From Vibrio variabilis (lineage in GTDB: Bacteria > Pseudomonadota > Gammaproteobacteria > Enterobacterales > Vibrionaceae), in contig NZ_JYJK01000092.1 of the NCBI RefSeq assembly GCF_003263785.1, positions 1 through 64,000 of the forward strand: a stretch of 64,000 nucleotides of DNA, read 5' to 3'. The notes beneath the pieces are model-generated. The model was not told where the DNA came from and ran no database searches. It saw nothing but the letters and a program-made list of their open reading frames with translations. This document shows positions 9,161-21,632 of this stretch, one piece after another (position 1 is the stretch's first letter; each line of letters opens with the position of its first letter). The position numbers and the translations under genes are program-made.

Positions 9161-10087
9161 TTACCCTTTTTCGTCCGCTTCTGGTACTTCATATGCAGGT
9201 TCTTGTGGAGAATCTTCCACAGAAACGACAAGCGGTGACGCTTGGTTCGTCATTTTCGCAAGTAGGCTACCTACACGCTGACGCATTTCACGGCGATCAA
9301 CAATCATATCAATCGCACCATGCTCAAGTAGGAACTCACTACGTTGGAAACCTTCTGGAAGGTCTTCACGTACTGTTTGCTCGATAACACGACGGCCTGC
9401 AAAACCAATCAGCGCCTTCGGCTCACCGATATTGATGTCACCTAGCATAGCAAGACTTGCTGAAACGCCACCCATGGTTGGGTCAGTCATTACAGAAACG
9501 AACGGAAGTCCTTTCTGAGACAGACGCTCAAGCGCTGCGCTGGTTTTCGCCATCTGCATTAGCGACATAAGTGCTTCTTGCATACGTGCGCCGCCACTTG
9601 CTGAGAAACAAACAAGACCACAGTTGTTTTCCATTGCTGCTTCTACTGCGCGCACAAAGCGAGCACCAACAACAGAGCCCATTGAGCCCCCCATAAATGA
9701 GAACTCAAACGCACACGCGACTACTGGCTGACCAAGCAGCTCACCTTGCATCACAACCAAGGCATCTTTCTCACCACTGTTTTTCTGTGCTGCAGAAAGG
9801 CGCTCTTTGTAACGCTTTGAATCTTTGAATTTAAGCTTGTCTTGAGGCTCAAGCTCAGTCGCGAGTTCAACACGGTTACCTTCGTCTAAGAAGGTTTCTA
9901 GACGACGGCGTGCTTTCATTCGCATGTGGTGGTTACACTTAGGGCAAACCTCAAGGTTACGCTCTAGTTCTGCGTGATAAAGTACTTGCTCACATGAAGT
10001 ACATTTAGTCCAGATACCTTCTGGGATAGATGCTTTGCGCGAGCTAACGATGTTGCTTTTTTCTAAAATCTTTTCAAGCCAACTCAT
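9161..10087 (-). CDS. accD: Acetyl-CoA carboxylase carboxyltransferase subunit beta
   Basis: Beta half of the carboxyltransferase that makes malonyl-CoA for fatty-acid synthesis; pairs with AccA. The N-terminal four-cysteine zinc ribbon is complete (C29-x2-C32, C48-x2-C51), followed by the crotonase-fold carboxyltransferase domain with [20 protein letters not shown] and [18 protein letters not shown]. 308 residues, with the typical start [13 protein letters not shown]. Confidence 0.98.
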   Translation of the reverse strand: MSWLEKILEKSNIVSSRKASIPEGIWTKCTSCEQVLYHAELERNLEVCPKCNHHMRMKARRRLETFLDEGNRVELATELEPQDKLKFKDSKRYKERLSAAQKNSGEKDALVVMQGELLGQPVVACAFEFSFMGGSMGSVVGARFVRAVEAAMENNCGLVCFSASGGARMQEALMSLMQMAKTSAALERLSQKGLPFVSVMTDPTMGGVSASLAMLGDINIGEPKALIGFAGRRVIEQTVREDLPEGFQRSEFLLEHGAIDMIVDRREMRQRVGSLLAKMTNQASPLVVSVEDSPQEPAYEVPEADEKG

Positions 10088-10262
10088 GGAAGACCTTTTC
10101 TCTAGTTACCCCCGCCAAAATGGCGAAAGTGTGAAATTCTAATTAATGCCGTGGGATTAAACCATATTACAGCCAAACTGTAGATAAAAAACTGGTTGTA
10201 CCTATCCTTGTGACCAAGCCATAACTCTTGATCACGCGAACTTTTCACTGTTTGGAACCTAG

Positions 10263-11066
10263 TTACCAACCAGAGTTCAAATCATTCGGCAAAAATAGCG
10301 GACCAATGGGCATTTCTGGGAGCTGGTACTCATCTGGATAGTCGACGTCGACCAAATACAGACCGTCAGCTTTCGCCGTAGCGCCAGCCAGTTTGCGATC
10401 TTTTTGTGCCAGTAACCACTCTATCCACTCAGGTGGCTGCTCACCTCTACCGACCACAATCAAGCTACCGGTAATGTTTCGCACCATATGATGAACAAAG
10501 GCGTTCGCTTTAATATCAATCACCACGTAAGGGCCGTGGCGAGTCACGTTTAAGTGCATGATATTGCGCCAAGGGCTACGAGATTGACACTGCACGGCAC
10601 GAAAGGACGTGAAATCATTTTCACCAAGTAGGTACTGCCCTGCTTGATGCATTTTTTCTACATCCAAATCGCCATGATAATGACTGATACCAGAAGATAA
10701 AATTCCAGGACGTAAATCGTGATTGAAGATCACATAACGATAGCGACGAGCAGTTGCAGAAAAGCGCGCATGGAACGCTTCTGGGACTTCTTTTGCCCAG
10801 CGCACTGCAATGTCTTTAGGTAGGTTTGCATTAACGCCCATCGTCCAAGCAACAGGCTTACGGATCGCAGATGTCTCAAAGTGCACCACTTGCCCTGTAC
10901 CGTGTACACCGGCGTCGGTACGCCCCGCACACTGAACCTCTATCGGTTCATTGGCAACAATAGATAGCGCCTTTTCCAGTTTTTCTTGAACACTGGTAAC
11001 TTCGCGCTGTCTTTGCCAGCCGAAGTATTTTTCACCGTTATATTCAATACCTAATGCAACTTTCAT
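10263..11066 (-). CDS. truA: tRNA pseudouridine(38-40) synthase
   Basis: Makes pseudouridine at positions 38-40 of the tRNA anticodon arm. The catalytic aspartate is D51 in [18 protein letters not shown]. Further TruA motifs are [16 protein letters not shown] and the C-terminal [17 protein letters not shown]. 267 residues. It lies between hubP/fimV and accD, separated from the former by a terminator, so it probably has its own promoter. Confidence 0.97.
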   Translation of the reverse strand: MKVALGIEYNGEKYFGWQRQREVTSVQEKLEKALSIVANEPIEVQCAGRTDAGVHGTGQVVHFETSAIRKPVAWTMGVNANLPKDIAVRWAKEVPEAFHARFSATARRYRYVIFNHDLRPGILSSGISHYHGDLDVEKMHQAGQYLLGENDFTSFRAVQCQSRSPWRNIMHLNVTRHGPYVVIDIKANAFVHHMVRNITGSLIVVGRGEQPPEWIEWLLAQKDRKLAGATAKADGLYLVDVDYPDEYQLPEMPIGPLFLPNDLNSGW

Positions 11067-11250
11067 AGTTAACTCTGCATCTGTGATTTGTCAAAGGGGG
11101 CAAAGTATATACGCAACTCTACTTGGTATAAAGTCAGAGCCTGTGAAAGCTCGGTTATTAATTGCCTGCATAGACGAAAAGCTCATAACCAAAACCTGAC
11201 CTGATGGCGACACTCAATGTTTGCGTCGCGTCGAATTAAGGTTCACGTAT

Positions 11251-11280
11251 AAAAAAACGGTGGCAATCCACCGTTTTTTT
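11251..11280. terminator. Terminator between hubP/fimV and truA
   Basis: Stem ACGGTGG/CCACCGT with loop CAAT, flanked by A7 and T7. It begins right after the hubP/fimV stop on the minus strand. Confidence 0.93.
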
Positions 11281-11284
11281 GATT

Positions 11285-14200
11285 TTATTGATGTTCAGAG
11301 AGCTTACTAAGTAACCGCTTGGCCTCTTGCTCAACTTGCCCTGAGCCTTCCAGCAATACTTTTTCGAGTAGCTTTACCGCGCCTTCAAAATCGTTCATTT
11401 CAATGTAGATTTTCGCCATATCAAGATTCCCTGCAGCCTCAGAATCCGAATCGACATCGACCTCAGAAATCGGTCCGATGACATCTGGGAATTCATCCAG
11501 CCCAACATCAAGCTTGAGCTCTTCCTCTTCTTGTTCCGATACCTCTCCATCGTCAACTTGCGCCATGAGCTCATCAATCGTCATAAATTGCTTTTCTTGA
11601 CCATCAAAATCGGCAACAGGATCTTGTGAAGACCAATCTTCATCGGACGCTTTGGCAAGAGATCCTACATCGTTGCCACTCCAAATCGCTTGCTCTTCAT
11701 CTGGAATGTCATTGTTGATCGCCGCTCTTTGCTCGTCGGTAAGGGTAAATCCATTCCAATCTTCACCAGCCTCAGCGCCAGCTGTCTCTTGCAGCATAGC
11801 ATCGATATCAAGACCAGCGCTGTCCGCCGTCGTTTGATCCACAGGTGAAATGTTTGAGAATGTCGCCCCTTCACTATCTTGCAAAAGCTCGTCGAGATTG
11901 CCTTCTTGTTCAATCGCCGACATATCGACCATGCTAAACGCATCGGCAAGTGCATCAATTTCCGAATGATCCAGCGTTTCACCCACCATTTCTGGTGCAG
12001 GCACCAAAGGTTGCTCCTCTGGTTCAAGATCAATCGCCGCTTGCTGCTCGTCGTATTCTGGAAGAGATTCAAGCGAGAGTTCATCCTCAAAGTCATGACT
12101 ATCGGCTTGCTGTGCGATAGGATCCTCAGTTGGTAGAGACTCACTGTCATCCATATCGAGCAAGGCGTCTTGCTCGGTGAATTCTGGGAAGTCAAAGTCA
12201 TCAAAAGCGTCTTGCTTATCTGCTGATGATGGCTCGTTAACTGGCTCTTCTGCTACTGGCTGGTTAGCTTGTGCCTGTTTTTCCACTAACGGGTCGGCGA
12301 CTTCATCACTAGCCACATCCTCAAGCTCACTCACTGCATCACTTTGTGTCGCGTGTTCTGCAAACGTATCTCGTGGCTCAGACGCTGGCTCTGGCAATGC
12401 TTGTTCTTTAGTGAGATTGGCATCAGCAAATGCGTCGTCTTCGCTATACTCCGGTAGCTCGTCGTCGCTGAAAGCAAAGTCTGCATCAGAAAAATCTTCA
12501 GGCATTGGCTCATCGTCAGACTCACCCTCAGCATCGGCAAACGCTTGCTCTTCGCCGTACTCACTTTGCAGAGCATTAGCGAGGAAATCTGCATCGTCTT
12601 CTTGTACCGAGTCAGATACCGGCTCTTGTTGAGGCTCTTCCTCCAACCAATCATCATCTTGAGGTAGGCCAAACTCATTCGCCACCAATGCATCCAGATC
12701 TTTTCGAGACTGCTCACTGTCATCTTCATCGTGTGAAAAGTTACTACCGCTCTCAATTTCTGGTGAAAATTCAAAGTCTGTATCAGACGCAACCTGCGAG
12801 GTGAGCTCTGGCGAACCAACAACGTCTGGCTCTGCAGTCACATCAGCTATCGGGTCGATGTCTGAATCTTGCGACGACACTTCAAAAGTGTCATCAGTGT
12901 CTGATGTTTCGACCTGCTCTGCCTCAACTTCTAATGGTTCTTCAGAGCTTTCATTTGCTGTCACGTCCAACTCTGGCGCATCAACATCCAGTGCAGCCTC
13001 AACCATTGGCTCATCATCTAAGTGAAGCTCGGTCTCAGTCTCTGAAGTCTCGAAAAGCTCAAGATCATTTGAACCAAGCGCTCATCTTCCGATGGCAGTA
13101 GCTCTGTAGTACCTTCATCATCCAACTCCGCTGCTAACTCAGCGTCATCATTCAATGAGTCTTCCTGTAATGGTTCAGAGCTGGACGCTTGGTGGGCTAC
13201 TGGGTCTGGTGCGTTAGCAGCAAATAGTGCATCCATTTCTTCGTCGCTGATGTCTGAGCCAAGCAGATCATCAGAGCCAAATGGATCCAAGTCGAAGTCA
13301 TCTTCTAACGTGTCATCTTTTGCACTTGATAGGTTGCTCTCAAATAGCACTTCATCTAATAACTCGGTGCTATTTTCATCCAGCTCAGTCTCTTCATCCG
13401 CAAGAAGCTGCACATCTTCATCATCGTCGTCTACCGAGGCAGATTCCGCAGACAGTACTTCATCAAGGGTTAAATCAGAGTCATCCAGCTCAGAGAGCTC
13501 AAAATCATCAGCAAGCATGTCGTCAAGCAAGTCGACTTCATCATTGCCCAACTCAGCCTGGTCTAGGTCAGTCTGGTCTAACTCAGCCTGAAAATCAGGC
13601 GCAGCGTCAGGAGTCGCATCAATTTGCGAGAACTGAGCGAATAGGTCATCAATATCGTCGTTGTCTACATTCTCAGAGACGTTGTCAGAAGATTGCAGCT
13701 CGTCGTCGGCGACCTGAGCGTCACTTTCCTCAGCAATGATTTTTTCCAGAGACGCCAATGGAGAGTCTGCCGAAAGATCATCTAAATCGATTTCGCCTTC
13801 ATCGAGGTCAAAGTCGTCGCCAGCGAGTAGCTCGTCCATTTGCGCTTGATTTAACGCGCTGTCTTCCTCGAGAGTCTCTTCAACACCAATTTGTGTGGCA
13901 GTTTCTTTATCTAAATCGCTTGGAGTGTCTAGGCTGAAGTCAGCAAACAGGCTATCTAGGTCATCTTGTGACACGACATTATTGCTGTCGTCTTCATCTT
14001 CGTCAGAAAGGTTGAAGTCTAGCTCGTCGTCATCACTTGGCACCGCAACGTCGTTAAGCGCACGCTCCATTTCCTCAAGACCAAGCGCTTTCTCGCCATC
14101 TTTAACGCTGATACCGTTATTGCTGGTATCAAGATCAACCACGCCAATATCGAGTTCTCCATCGTCATCGATGCTGGCAAACGGATCATCTTCGTCGTCT

Positions 14201-15390
14201 AGATTGAAATCGAAGTCTGCCTCATCGAGGTCGGCAAACACGTCATTCTCATCATTTTCTTGGGTTGCATCGCTGTCTTCAACATCATCATCCAAGCCTG
14301 CTAATAGATCATCGGAGAACAGATCATCATCGTCATCACTGGCAACTGCAGCTGTAGCGACTCCCGCACCAGCACCTGCTGCTGCGGCCATAGCGGTTTT
14401 ATCCGAGCTATCAGTTTGAGCATCATTAAACTGCGCAGTTGGCTCATCATTTCGACGTTTACGAGAGCGTAATATTGCCATTACCAGAAGACCAAAAAGC
14501 AGCGCTGGTACAAAGGCTAGCAGAGCAACAAACCACGGTTTGGCGAGCCAAACATCAAGCTGGCTTGGTGCCAATCGAGCCATTTCAGCCTGTTTACGCT
14601 TTTCTTCACTGAGCTGACGTTCGACTTCAGTGCGGATACGTTCTTCGTTATCCACTTCCGTTTTTAGCGCTTCCACTTCGTGCTGAACTTCAGAAAGCAT
14701 CAACCTTAGTTGGTGATTTCGCTCTTCTAAAGACAAAAGCTCGCTTTCCGAGCGGCTAAGCTCTTCTCGTAACGCTTTCGTTGCATCAGGCTCGTTCGGA
14801 ACCTCCGGCGCTTTAGTCGTCACTTCTGCTTCGGTTTTAGGTGTGACTTCAACTGGCTCAGGTTTTGCCTCAGGTGGCGTTGTATCTGCTTTAGGTTGAG
14901 GCTTTTGTGACTCTGGTTCCGGTTGTACTGGCGCTCGAGGAGGCACAGCGACTGATGTAGGTTGGTTCAGTTTGGCCTGATGCGCAGCGAGAACGGCTAG
15001 CGCCTCTTGCAGATCTACACGATTGATCAACGCATTAGATGGAATACGAAGTTCACTGCCGGGCAACAGCTGATGTATATTACCCTTTTCGAATTGGCCT
15101 GGGTTTAGTTCATAGAATGCATAAATGGTTTGCTGAACGCTAGCACCAGCGGGCTTAAAGCGTGAAGCAATCGACCACAAGGTTTCATTTTGAGCAGTAG
15201 GACCATAGTAGCGTGCAGGTGCACCGCTTTCTTCATTGGCAATTTGACGGACAGGTTGCGAATATTGTGGAGCCGAGATGACCTCACCGTTAGGCCCGGT
15301 TAATCGAATAGTATCAGCGCTGATAGATAAAGAAGTTGTCGCTCCTGCTAGTGCTAACGCCACTAACAAAGGCTTTAAAATTTGATGCAT
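11285..15390 (-). pseudogene. fimV: FimV/HubP-type polar landmark protein, frameshifted
   Basis: Large acidic polar-organiser protein, called HubP in V. cholerae, which anchors chromosome and flagellar/chemotaxis partners at the old pole. In order: signal peptide (residues 1-25), LysM domain (about 61-118, ARYYGPTAQNETLWSIASRF...), Pro-rich stretch (142-200), coiled coil (204-271), one TM helix (286-308) with basic RSRKRRN, then some 900 residues of Asp/Glu-rich imperfect repeats and the FimV C-terminal helical domain (AGNLDMAKIYIEMNDFEGAV). The frame breaks once, within about 13047-13085; adding one base joins the halves into some 1,368 residues. The indel is probably technical. The acidic repeats create long but meaningless open frames on the other strand. 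Confidence 0.9.
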
Positions 15391-15532
15391 GGAAGGCTCA
15401 GCTGTCTGCGATAGAAATTACAAAAATTATCTCGTTACTATATCGGATATTAGCTCCAAAACTATAGGTCAGCCTTTAAAAAACTTGATTCAAGCATGAT
15501 ATCGGTACCAATTTTACATTGGTTAACAGTAT

Positions 15533-15556
15533 AAAGGCCCCTAAAAAGGAGCCTTT
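15533..15556 (-). terminator. Likely terminator after asd
   Basis: Arms AAAGGC and GCCTTT around an A/T-rich middle, about 85 bp past the asd stop codon. The U-tract is imperfect. Confidence 0.45.
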
Positions 15557-15640
15557 GATTAAAAAGTAACAGCAACGGTGTACAAAGCACCACTCAGTGT
15601 CCCGCAGACAGCGCAGAACAAGAGTTGAGCATTCGACCTT

Positions 15641-16654
15641 TTAGAAGTAGTCGCGGATCAATACTTCTGCAATTTGCACCGCGTTCGTCGCTGCGCCTTT
15701 ACGGACGTTGTCTGCGACAACCCATAAGTTCACACCACTGTGGTGGCTAATATCATTGCGAACACGACCAACCATCACATGATCTTTGCCGCCCGCATCA
15801 CGAACCTGAGTTGGCATATCTTCACCGTGGAAGACTTCAACACCTTCCGCTTGCTCTAGCAATTGAACCACTTCCTCTGCAGAAATAGGCGCGCTCGTTT
15901 CTAGATGCACAGCTTCTGCGTGTCCGTAGAATACTGGCACACGAACGCAGGTTGGGTTAACCATTAGATTTGGATCGTTGAAGATCTTTTGCGTTTCCCA
16001 CACCATTTTCATTTCTTCTTTGGTGTAGCCGTTATCCATGAACTGATCGATTTGTGGAATACAGTTGAACGCAATTTGCTGGCTAAATGCCTTAGGCTCT
16101 ACTGGTTTGCCGTTTAGTAGCATCGCCGTTTGGCCTGCTAGCTCATCGATACCACTCTTGCCTGCACCAGAAACCGACTGGTAAGTGGTCACGTTGATAC
16201 GCTCGATACCCACCGCATCATGAATCGGCTTAAGCGCCACCAGCATTTGAATGGTTGAACAGTTAGGGTTAGCAATAATGTTGCGGTTTCTAAACTCAGC
16301 AATCGCTTCTGGGTTCACTTCTGGCACTACAAGCGGTACGTCGTAGTCGTAACGGAAGTTCGAAGAGTTATCGATGACGACCACACCTTCATCTGCCGCG
16401 ATAGGCGCCCATTTCGCTGATTGCTCACCGCCTGCAGAAAACAGCGCGATATGGACCTGTGACCAATCGAAGTTCTCCACGTTCTCAACTTTCACTGTCT
16501 TACCGTTGATACGATAGGTCTTACCTTCACTGCGCTCACTCGCAAGTAGGTAGATGTCACCCATCGGGAACTCACGTTCTTGCAGCACTTCGACCATAGT
16601 TTCACCTACAGCACCTGTTGCTCCAAATACAGCGATATTAAATTGTTGGCTCAT
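15641..16654 (-). CDS. asd: Aspartate-semialdehyde dehydrogenase
   Basis: Reduces aspartyl phosphate to aspartate semialdehyde for lysine/diaminopimelate, threonine and methionine. The NADP motif is [11 protein letters not shown] (10-20) and the catalytic cysteine is C132 in [23 protein letters not shown] and the late [13 protein letters not shown] region follow. 337 residues. It overlaps pdxB by four bases (ATGA), so they are translationally coupled. The slot between pdxB and truA is held by the asd paralogue usg in E. coli; here the active-site cysteine is kept, as in the second Asd described in Vibrio. Confidence 0.93.
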   Translation of the reverse strand: MSQQFNIAVFGATGAVGETMVEVLQEREFPMGDIYLLASERSEGKTYRINGKTVKVENVENFDWSQVHIALFSAGGEQSAKWAPIAADEGVVVIDNSSNFRYDYDVPLVVPEVNPEAIAEFRNRNIIANPNCSTIQMLVALKPIHDAVGIERINVTTYQSVSGAGKSGIDELAGQTAMLLNGKPVEPKAFSQQIAFNCIPQIDQFMDNGYTKEEMKMVWETQKIFNDPNLMVNPTCVRVPVFYGHAEAVHLETSAPISAEEVVQLLEQAEGVEVFHGEDMPTQVRDAGGKDHVMVGRVRNDISHHSGVNLWVVADNVRKGAATNAVQIAEVLIRDYF

Positions 16655-17783
16655 TTAGTTACCTCGATTTGAAATCCTAGTTCTGCTAATGGGGCGAGAT
16701 TACAAGACTCGTCACCCTTAACAAGGACAGCGCCATACTCGCGTCTATCCCAATAAAGTTTACGCATTTTATCGAAACCATTTTCACTGTGAATGTCACG
16801 ACGGAAAATCGCATCGTCCTTGCGTACATCATAGATTATCTGCGTCATACTGTGCAGCGTTGCTTCATCCCACGCACGATCTAGCGTCAGTTCTGGAATT
16901 GGAGCAACGGGTAGAAGTGCATCTGGGTTTGCACGTTCAGACAACCCTAAAAACTCACAATAGCTATTAAAGATCATGGTCGTGCCACGCGCTTTGCCTT
17001 CAAGGCCGTAACCCGCTATGTGGGGGTCGCGAACGTTAACAGAGGTAGCAGATCAAAATCAACCACTGGTTCAAATTCAAAGACATCAAGAACGGCAGTA
17101 AACCCATCTTGCTTGAGTAAGCGCTGTTTAAGTGCCTGGTTATCAACGACAGGACCACGCGCAGCATTAATCAAAATCTGATCTGCGCGGAATTTATCAA
17201 GACGAGCTTGGTTGATTAAATGATGCGTTGGGTATTCACCATCGCGAGTGATTGGCGTGTGCATGGTGACGACATCAGCCTGCTCTAACAGAGTATCAAG
17301 CTTAGTAAAAACTCTTTGGTCGCCTTGCTGCTCCTTGAGCGGGTCATTAAGAAGAACCTTGATGCCAATGCCTTGCAAGCATTTTTGCAGGTAGCTTCCT
17401 ACCTGACCACAACCAATGATACCCACTGTTTTGTCGAAGATAGAGAAACCTTGCTGCTGAGCAATCACCATCAGACTACTGATAACGTACTCAGCCACAC
17501 CCACTTTGTTGCAACCTGGTGCGGCAGTAAAGAAAATACCGCGCTGCTTTAGAAGCGCTTGGTCGACATGATCCATTCCTGCGGTGGCGGTGCCAACGAA
17601 TTTAAGTTTGTTGGCCTTTTCTAAAAGCGCTTCATTGACCTTAGTAATTGAGCGAATCATGAGCGCATCAACATCAACAAGATCGTCAGCCGTTAACTCG
17701 CGGCCAGGTTTGGCGATCACTTCACCGAGTTGGCTAAACAGCTCAACGGCATAAGGCATTGCCTCATCAACAATAATCTTCAT
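16651..17783 (-). pseudogene. pdxB: 4-phosphoerythronate dehydrogenase, frameshifted
   Basis: Second step of DXP-dependent vitamin B6 synthesis, oxidising 4-phosphoerythronate. The N-terminal frame ([20 protein letters not shown]) carries the D-2-hydroxyacid dehydrogenase NAD motif [12 protein letters not shown] and the catalytic [14 protein letters not shown]. It stops at [11 protein letters not shown]. Adding one G to the G5 run at 17022-17026 turns that into [20 protein letters not shown], exactly as the family expects, and continues into the C-terminal domain ([12 protein letters not shown]...). This is a homopolymer indel. Start at ATG 17783, preferred over TTG 17795. The gene ends inside the asd start codon. 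Confidence 0.95.
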
Positions 17784-17889
17784 GGGAAGTTCCAAAGGGG
17801 TTGTCCTTACAATAGGCTGAATTGTGCAAGATATAGCAGCATGTGTCGAGTCGATGAGACTGAAAGATGGTGCTTGGCAAAATTCAGGT

Positions 17890-17917
17890 ACAAAAATGCC
17901 CAGCCATTTGGCTGGGC
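17890..17917 (-). terminator. Terminator of fabB
   Basis: Stem GCCCAGCC/GGCTGGGC with ATTT loop, followed on the minus strand by ATTTTTG. It lies about 110 bp past the fabB stop and upstream of pdxB. Confidence 0.85.
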
Positions 17918-18025
17918 AAGATCCAGAACAAAAGGATTTTAACCCGCTCTCCAGGGATTAAAACTTGCGTCTGCGACTGGTTTTCACCAGTCAGCTCTGG
18001 AAATCATAGAACTGATTAGCCAGGG

Positions 18026-19237
18026 TTAACCTTGGTACTTCTTCAGTACTAGTGTTGCGTTCGTGCCACCGAAACCAAAGCTGTTAGACATCACAGTATT
18101 TAGCTCTTGTTCACGAGTTTCAGTAACAATGTCTAGGCCTTGTGCCGCTTCATCCAGCTCATCAACGTTAATGCTTGGAGCAATAAAGCCGTGGTGTAGC
18201 ATTAGCGTTGAGTAAATCGCTTCGTGTACACCTGCCGCGCCTAGTGCATGACCTGTCATTGCTTTCGTTGCTGAGATAGCTGGGCTGTTGCCGCCAAAGA
18301 CTTCTTGGATAGCACCAAGCTCTTTAACATCACCTACAGGCGTTGACGTACCGTGAGTGTTCACGTAATCAATCACTTCAACGTCTTGCATTGCCATCTT
18401 CATACAACGCACTGCGCCTTCACCAGACGGCGCTACCATGTCGTAACCGTCCGATGTTGCACCGTAACCGACAACCTCGCCGTAGATTTTCGCGCCACGT
18501 GCAAGAGCGTGCTCGAGTTCTTCAACAACAACCATGCCGCCGCCGCCAGAGATAACAAAACCATCACGGTTTGCATCGTAAGTACGTGATGCTTTTTCTG
18601 GGGTTTCGTTGTACTTAGTAGAAAGTGCACCCATGGCATCAAACATCATAGTTTGAGACCAATCTAGCTCTTCACCACCACCAGCAAATACGATGTCTTG
18701 CTTACCAAGTTGGATAAGCTCCATCGCGTGACCGATACAGTGAGCAGACGTTGCACACGCTGAGCTCATTGTGTAGTTAACACCACGGATTTTAAATGGT
18801 GTTGCCAGACACGCTGACACAGTTGATGACATAGTACGAGGTACCATGTAAGGACCAACACGCTTCACGCCTTTTGCGCGTAGTGTATCCACTGCAAGTG
18901 TTTGGTTAAGCGCAGATGCACCACCAGAACCCGCAACGATACCTGTGCGGTCATTTGAAACTTGATCGTCTGTCAGACCTGCGTCTTCGATCGCTTGCTC
19001 CATTGAAAGATAGGCGTACGCCGCTGCGTCGCCCATGAAGCGCATTTTTTTACGGTCGATATGCTCAGCTGGGTTAATTTTCAAATCACCCCAAACTTGA
19101 GAACGAAGGCCCATCTCTTTGAATTGCTCTGAGGCGTTAATACCAGAACGGCCTGCTTTAAGAGACGCTAAAACTTCTTCCACGTTGTTACCGATGCTCG
19201 AAACAATACCCATACCGGTAATTACGACTCGTTTCAT
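18026..19237 (-). CDS. fabB: 3-oxoacyl-[acyl-carrier-protein] synthase I
   Basis: Elongating condensing enzyme needed for unsaturated fatty-acid synthesis. The Cys-His-His triad is visible: C161 in [12 protein letters not shown], His in [12 protein letters not shown] and His in [11 protein letters not shown]. The Gly-rich C-terminus [17 protein letters not shown] is present. 403 residues. Divergently transcribed from mnmC, as in many gammaproteobacteria. Confidence 0.98.
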   Translation of the reverse strand: MKRVVITGMGIVSSIGNNVEEVLASLKAGRSGINASEQFKEMGLRSQVWGDLKINPAEHIDRKKMRFMGDAAAYAYLSMEQAIEDAGLTDDQVSNDRTGIVAGSGGASALNQTLAVDTLRAKGVKRVGPYMVPRTMSSTVSACLATPFKIRGVNYTMSSACATSAHCIGHAMELIQLGKQDIVFAGGGEELDWSQTMMFDAMGALSTKYNETPEKASRTYDANRDGFVISGGGGMVVVEELEHALARGAKIYGEVVGYGATSDGYDMVAPSGEGAVRCMKMAMQDVEVIDYVNTHGTSTPVGDVKELGAIQEVFGGNSPAISATKAMTGHALGAAGVHEAIYSTLMLHHGFIAPSINVDELDEAAQGLDIVTETREQELNTVMSNSFGFGGTNATLVLKKYQG

Positions 19238-19411
19238 GTGACATTCCTATAAATTCAAAAACGGCTAAATGATAACGAAGATACAGGATAAAAGTGGTCA
19301 GCTTTCCCATAAATTCGTACAATTCGCATCAATAAATGCTATCGATGCCCCACTAAATGTAGTTGTGATAACTTTCTACCTAGGGTATAACACGAGATAA
19401 GTGTCAAAATT

Positions 19412-21416
19412 ATGACTTCCATCACTCATGCGCAACTCGACTGGAATGAGTCGGGCACCCCGGTATCCGATCAATTTGACGATGTTTACTTCTCCAATGT
19501 CAATGGTTTAGAAGAAACTCGTTACGTATTCTTGAAGCAAAACCGACTTCCAGAGCGTTGGCACGATTTCGAGCAGCCGCGTTTTGTCATTGCTGAAACC
19601 GGATTTGGCACCGGATTGAACTTTCTCGCAGTGTGGCAGTGGTTCGAACAGTTCAGACAACAAAACCCAAACGCGACGTTGCAAGAGCTGCACTTTATCA
19701 GCTTTGAAAAATACCCATTATCTCAGCAAGACCTGATCAAAGCTCATGAATCATGGCCAGAACTGGCAGCCTATGCCAAACAGCTACAAGCCCACTACCC
19801 TATCGCCGTGCCAGAGTGCCACCGCCTTGTGCTTGCTGATGGCGCTATCACCCTTGACCTCTGGTTTGGTGATATTAAAGACTGCCTACCAAGTGTTCCG
19901 ACGCCATCACAAGGTGTTGTCGATTGTTGGTTCCTTGATGGTTTTGCGCCGAGTAAAAACCCGGAGATGTGGAATCAAGATCTTTTCAATGGCATGGTGA
20001 AACTTGCCAAACAAGATTGCACCTGTGCGACGTTCACCGCTGCCGGATTTGTCCGACGCGGTCTGATTGAAGCTGGCTTTGAGATGAAAAAAGCCAAAGG
20101 CTTTGGTACCAAACGCGACATGATTGTTGGCCATATCGCGCAAAAGCAGCCCTATAGCAACTTTGAGCCTCTTTACTATCGCAGTGCTAAGCCACGTCCG
20201 CAACACGTCGCCATCATTGGCGGTGGTGTAGCCAGTGCAACCTTAATCGCTGCACTCGAGAAACGCGGCATTCAGACCACCCTATTTTGCAAAGATTCTC
20301 AACCAGCAGAAGGTGCGTCTGGCAATCGACAAGGTGCCGTCTACCCACTCCTCAATGGTGAACATCGTGGCGTGTCACGCGTGTTCGCACCCGCGTTTTT
20401 ATATGCGAGACAATTCGTCGAACAAAGCGGCAAACCAGTTTGATTTTGACCATGATTGGTGCGGCGTTACGCAGCTCATGTGGGATGAGAAGTCAGAGCA
20501 AAAGCTTAAACGTATGCTTGAAGGCAAGTTCCCGAACGAGCTCATTCATCAGCTCGATGCCGAGCAAACCAGCCAAGCGATTGGCGTAGACTCGCCGCAC
20601 GCTAGCGTTCATTACCCTTTAGGTGGATGGCTTTGCCCGGCAGAATTGACTCAAGGCCTTATCCGCTACTACGCAAACAGCGGTAAGCTTAGCGCGCATT
20701 TTAATGCTGAAATTGACTCGATTGAGCAAGTCGATAACGGTCAATGGCAACTCAACGGTTCTAACCTAGCAGAGGGTTCAAATTTTGATGCCGTCATTAT
20801 TGCCAATGGTCACGAGTTTAGCCATCTTGCTCAAACCAAATCGCTGCATTTGACTGCAGTAAAAGGACAAGTAAGCCACATTCCTACCACGCAAACACTC
20901 GAAGCGATGAAGTCGGTGTTGTGTTACGACGGTTATATGACACCTCACAACCCAAACACCATGACGCACTGTATTGGCGCCAGTTACGATCGCAAGCACA
21001 TCGATACCGACTTTGATTCAATAGCTCAGCAAGAAAATGGTAACAAACTCAAGGCGTGCATACCTAGTGTAGACTGGGTCAATGAAGTCGACACCAGCGA
21101 CAATCAATCTCGCCAAGGGATCCGTACCGTCAGCCGCGATCATTTGCCGTTTGTCGGCCAAGTGGCCGATTTCGAGGCGCTCAGCAAAGATTATGAAGAG
21201 CAAGGCGGCCAGCTCCATCAATTAGCTCAGTACCCTGAGCTTTACTGCCTATTAGGCCTTGGCTCTCGTGGGCTCAGCTCAGCGCCACTGTTAGCTGAAC
21301 TGCTCGCATCCGAGATGTGCGGCGACCCACTGCCACTACCGGTCGATGTGCTCAATAAGCTCCATCCTTCGAGAACCTGGATTAAACGCATTAATAAAGC
21401 TAAGCCACTAAGCTAG
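19412..21416 (+). pseudogene. mnmC: Bifunctional tRNA mnm5s2U methyltransferase/FAD oxidoreductase, frameshifted
   Basis: Last two steps of mnm5s2U34 formation in tRNA. The N-terminal methyltransferase has the SAM motif ETGFGTGLN (62-70) and the DUF752 signature [12 protein letters not shown]. The C-terminal DAO-type oxidoreductase has the FAD loop [12 protein letters not shown] and ends GLGSRGLSSAPLLAELLAS. The first frame stops after QSGKPV, while [19 protein letters not shown] continues in another frame. Removing one base within about 20431-20437 restores about 667 residues, matching the known length. Probable sequencing indel. Confidence 0.95.
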
Positions 21417-21558
21417 ATTTCAAAGCGTATGTTTCAAAGCGTATATAGAGGGTGCCCAGCACCCTCTAATCTCTCAAAGATGCGCACAAAACTACCTATC
21501 ACCTATTCACTTTTCCCTAATATCCAATGTTTTATATTTGAGACGCCTGCCTCATTCA

Positions 21559-21574
21559 TGTGATTTTACTCACA
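21559..21574. promoter_or_regulatory. CRP-like binding site
   Basis: TGTGATTTTACTCACA is a perfect TGTGA-N6-TCACA core, 58 bp before the ATG of the periplasmic binding protein. Position and sequence suggest cAMP-CRP control of the binding protein/diguanylate cyclase pair. No promoter boxes were confirmed. Confidence 0.6.
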
Positions 21575-21632
21575 ACTATTCGACGTTTTAACAAATCACT
21601 TCCATAATTTTCTCTACACAGGGAGTGTTGTT

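Noticed and set aside
11652..14419. Several long open frames on the plus strand opposite fimV/hubP, Ser-rich
   Set aside because: They are reverse readings of the Asp/Glu codon repeats of hubP (GAT/GAA read as ATC/TTC or TCA/TCT-type codons); low complexity and no start signals.
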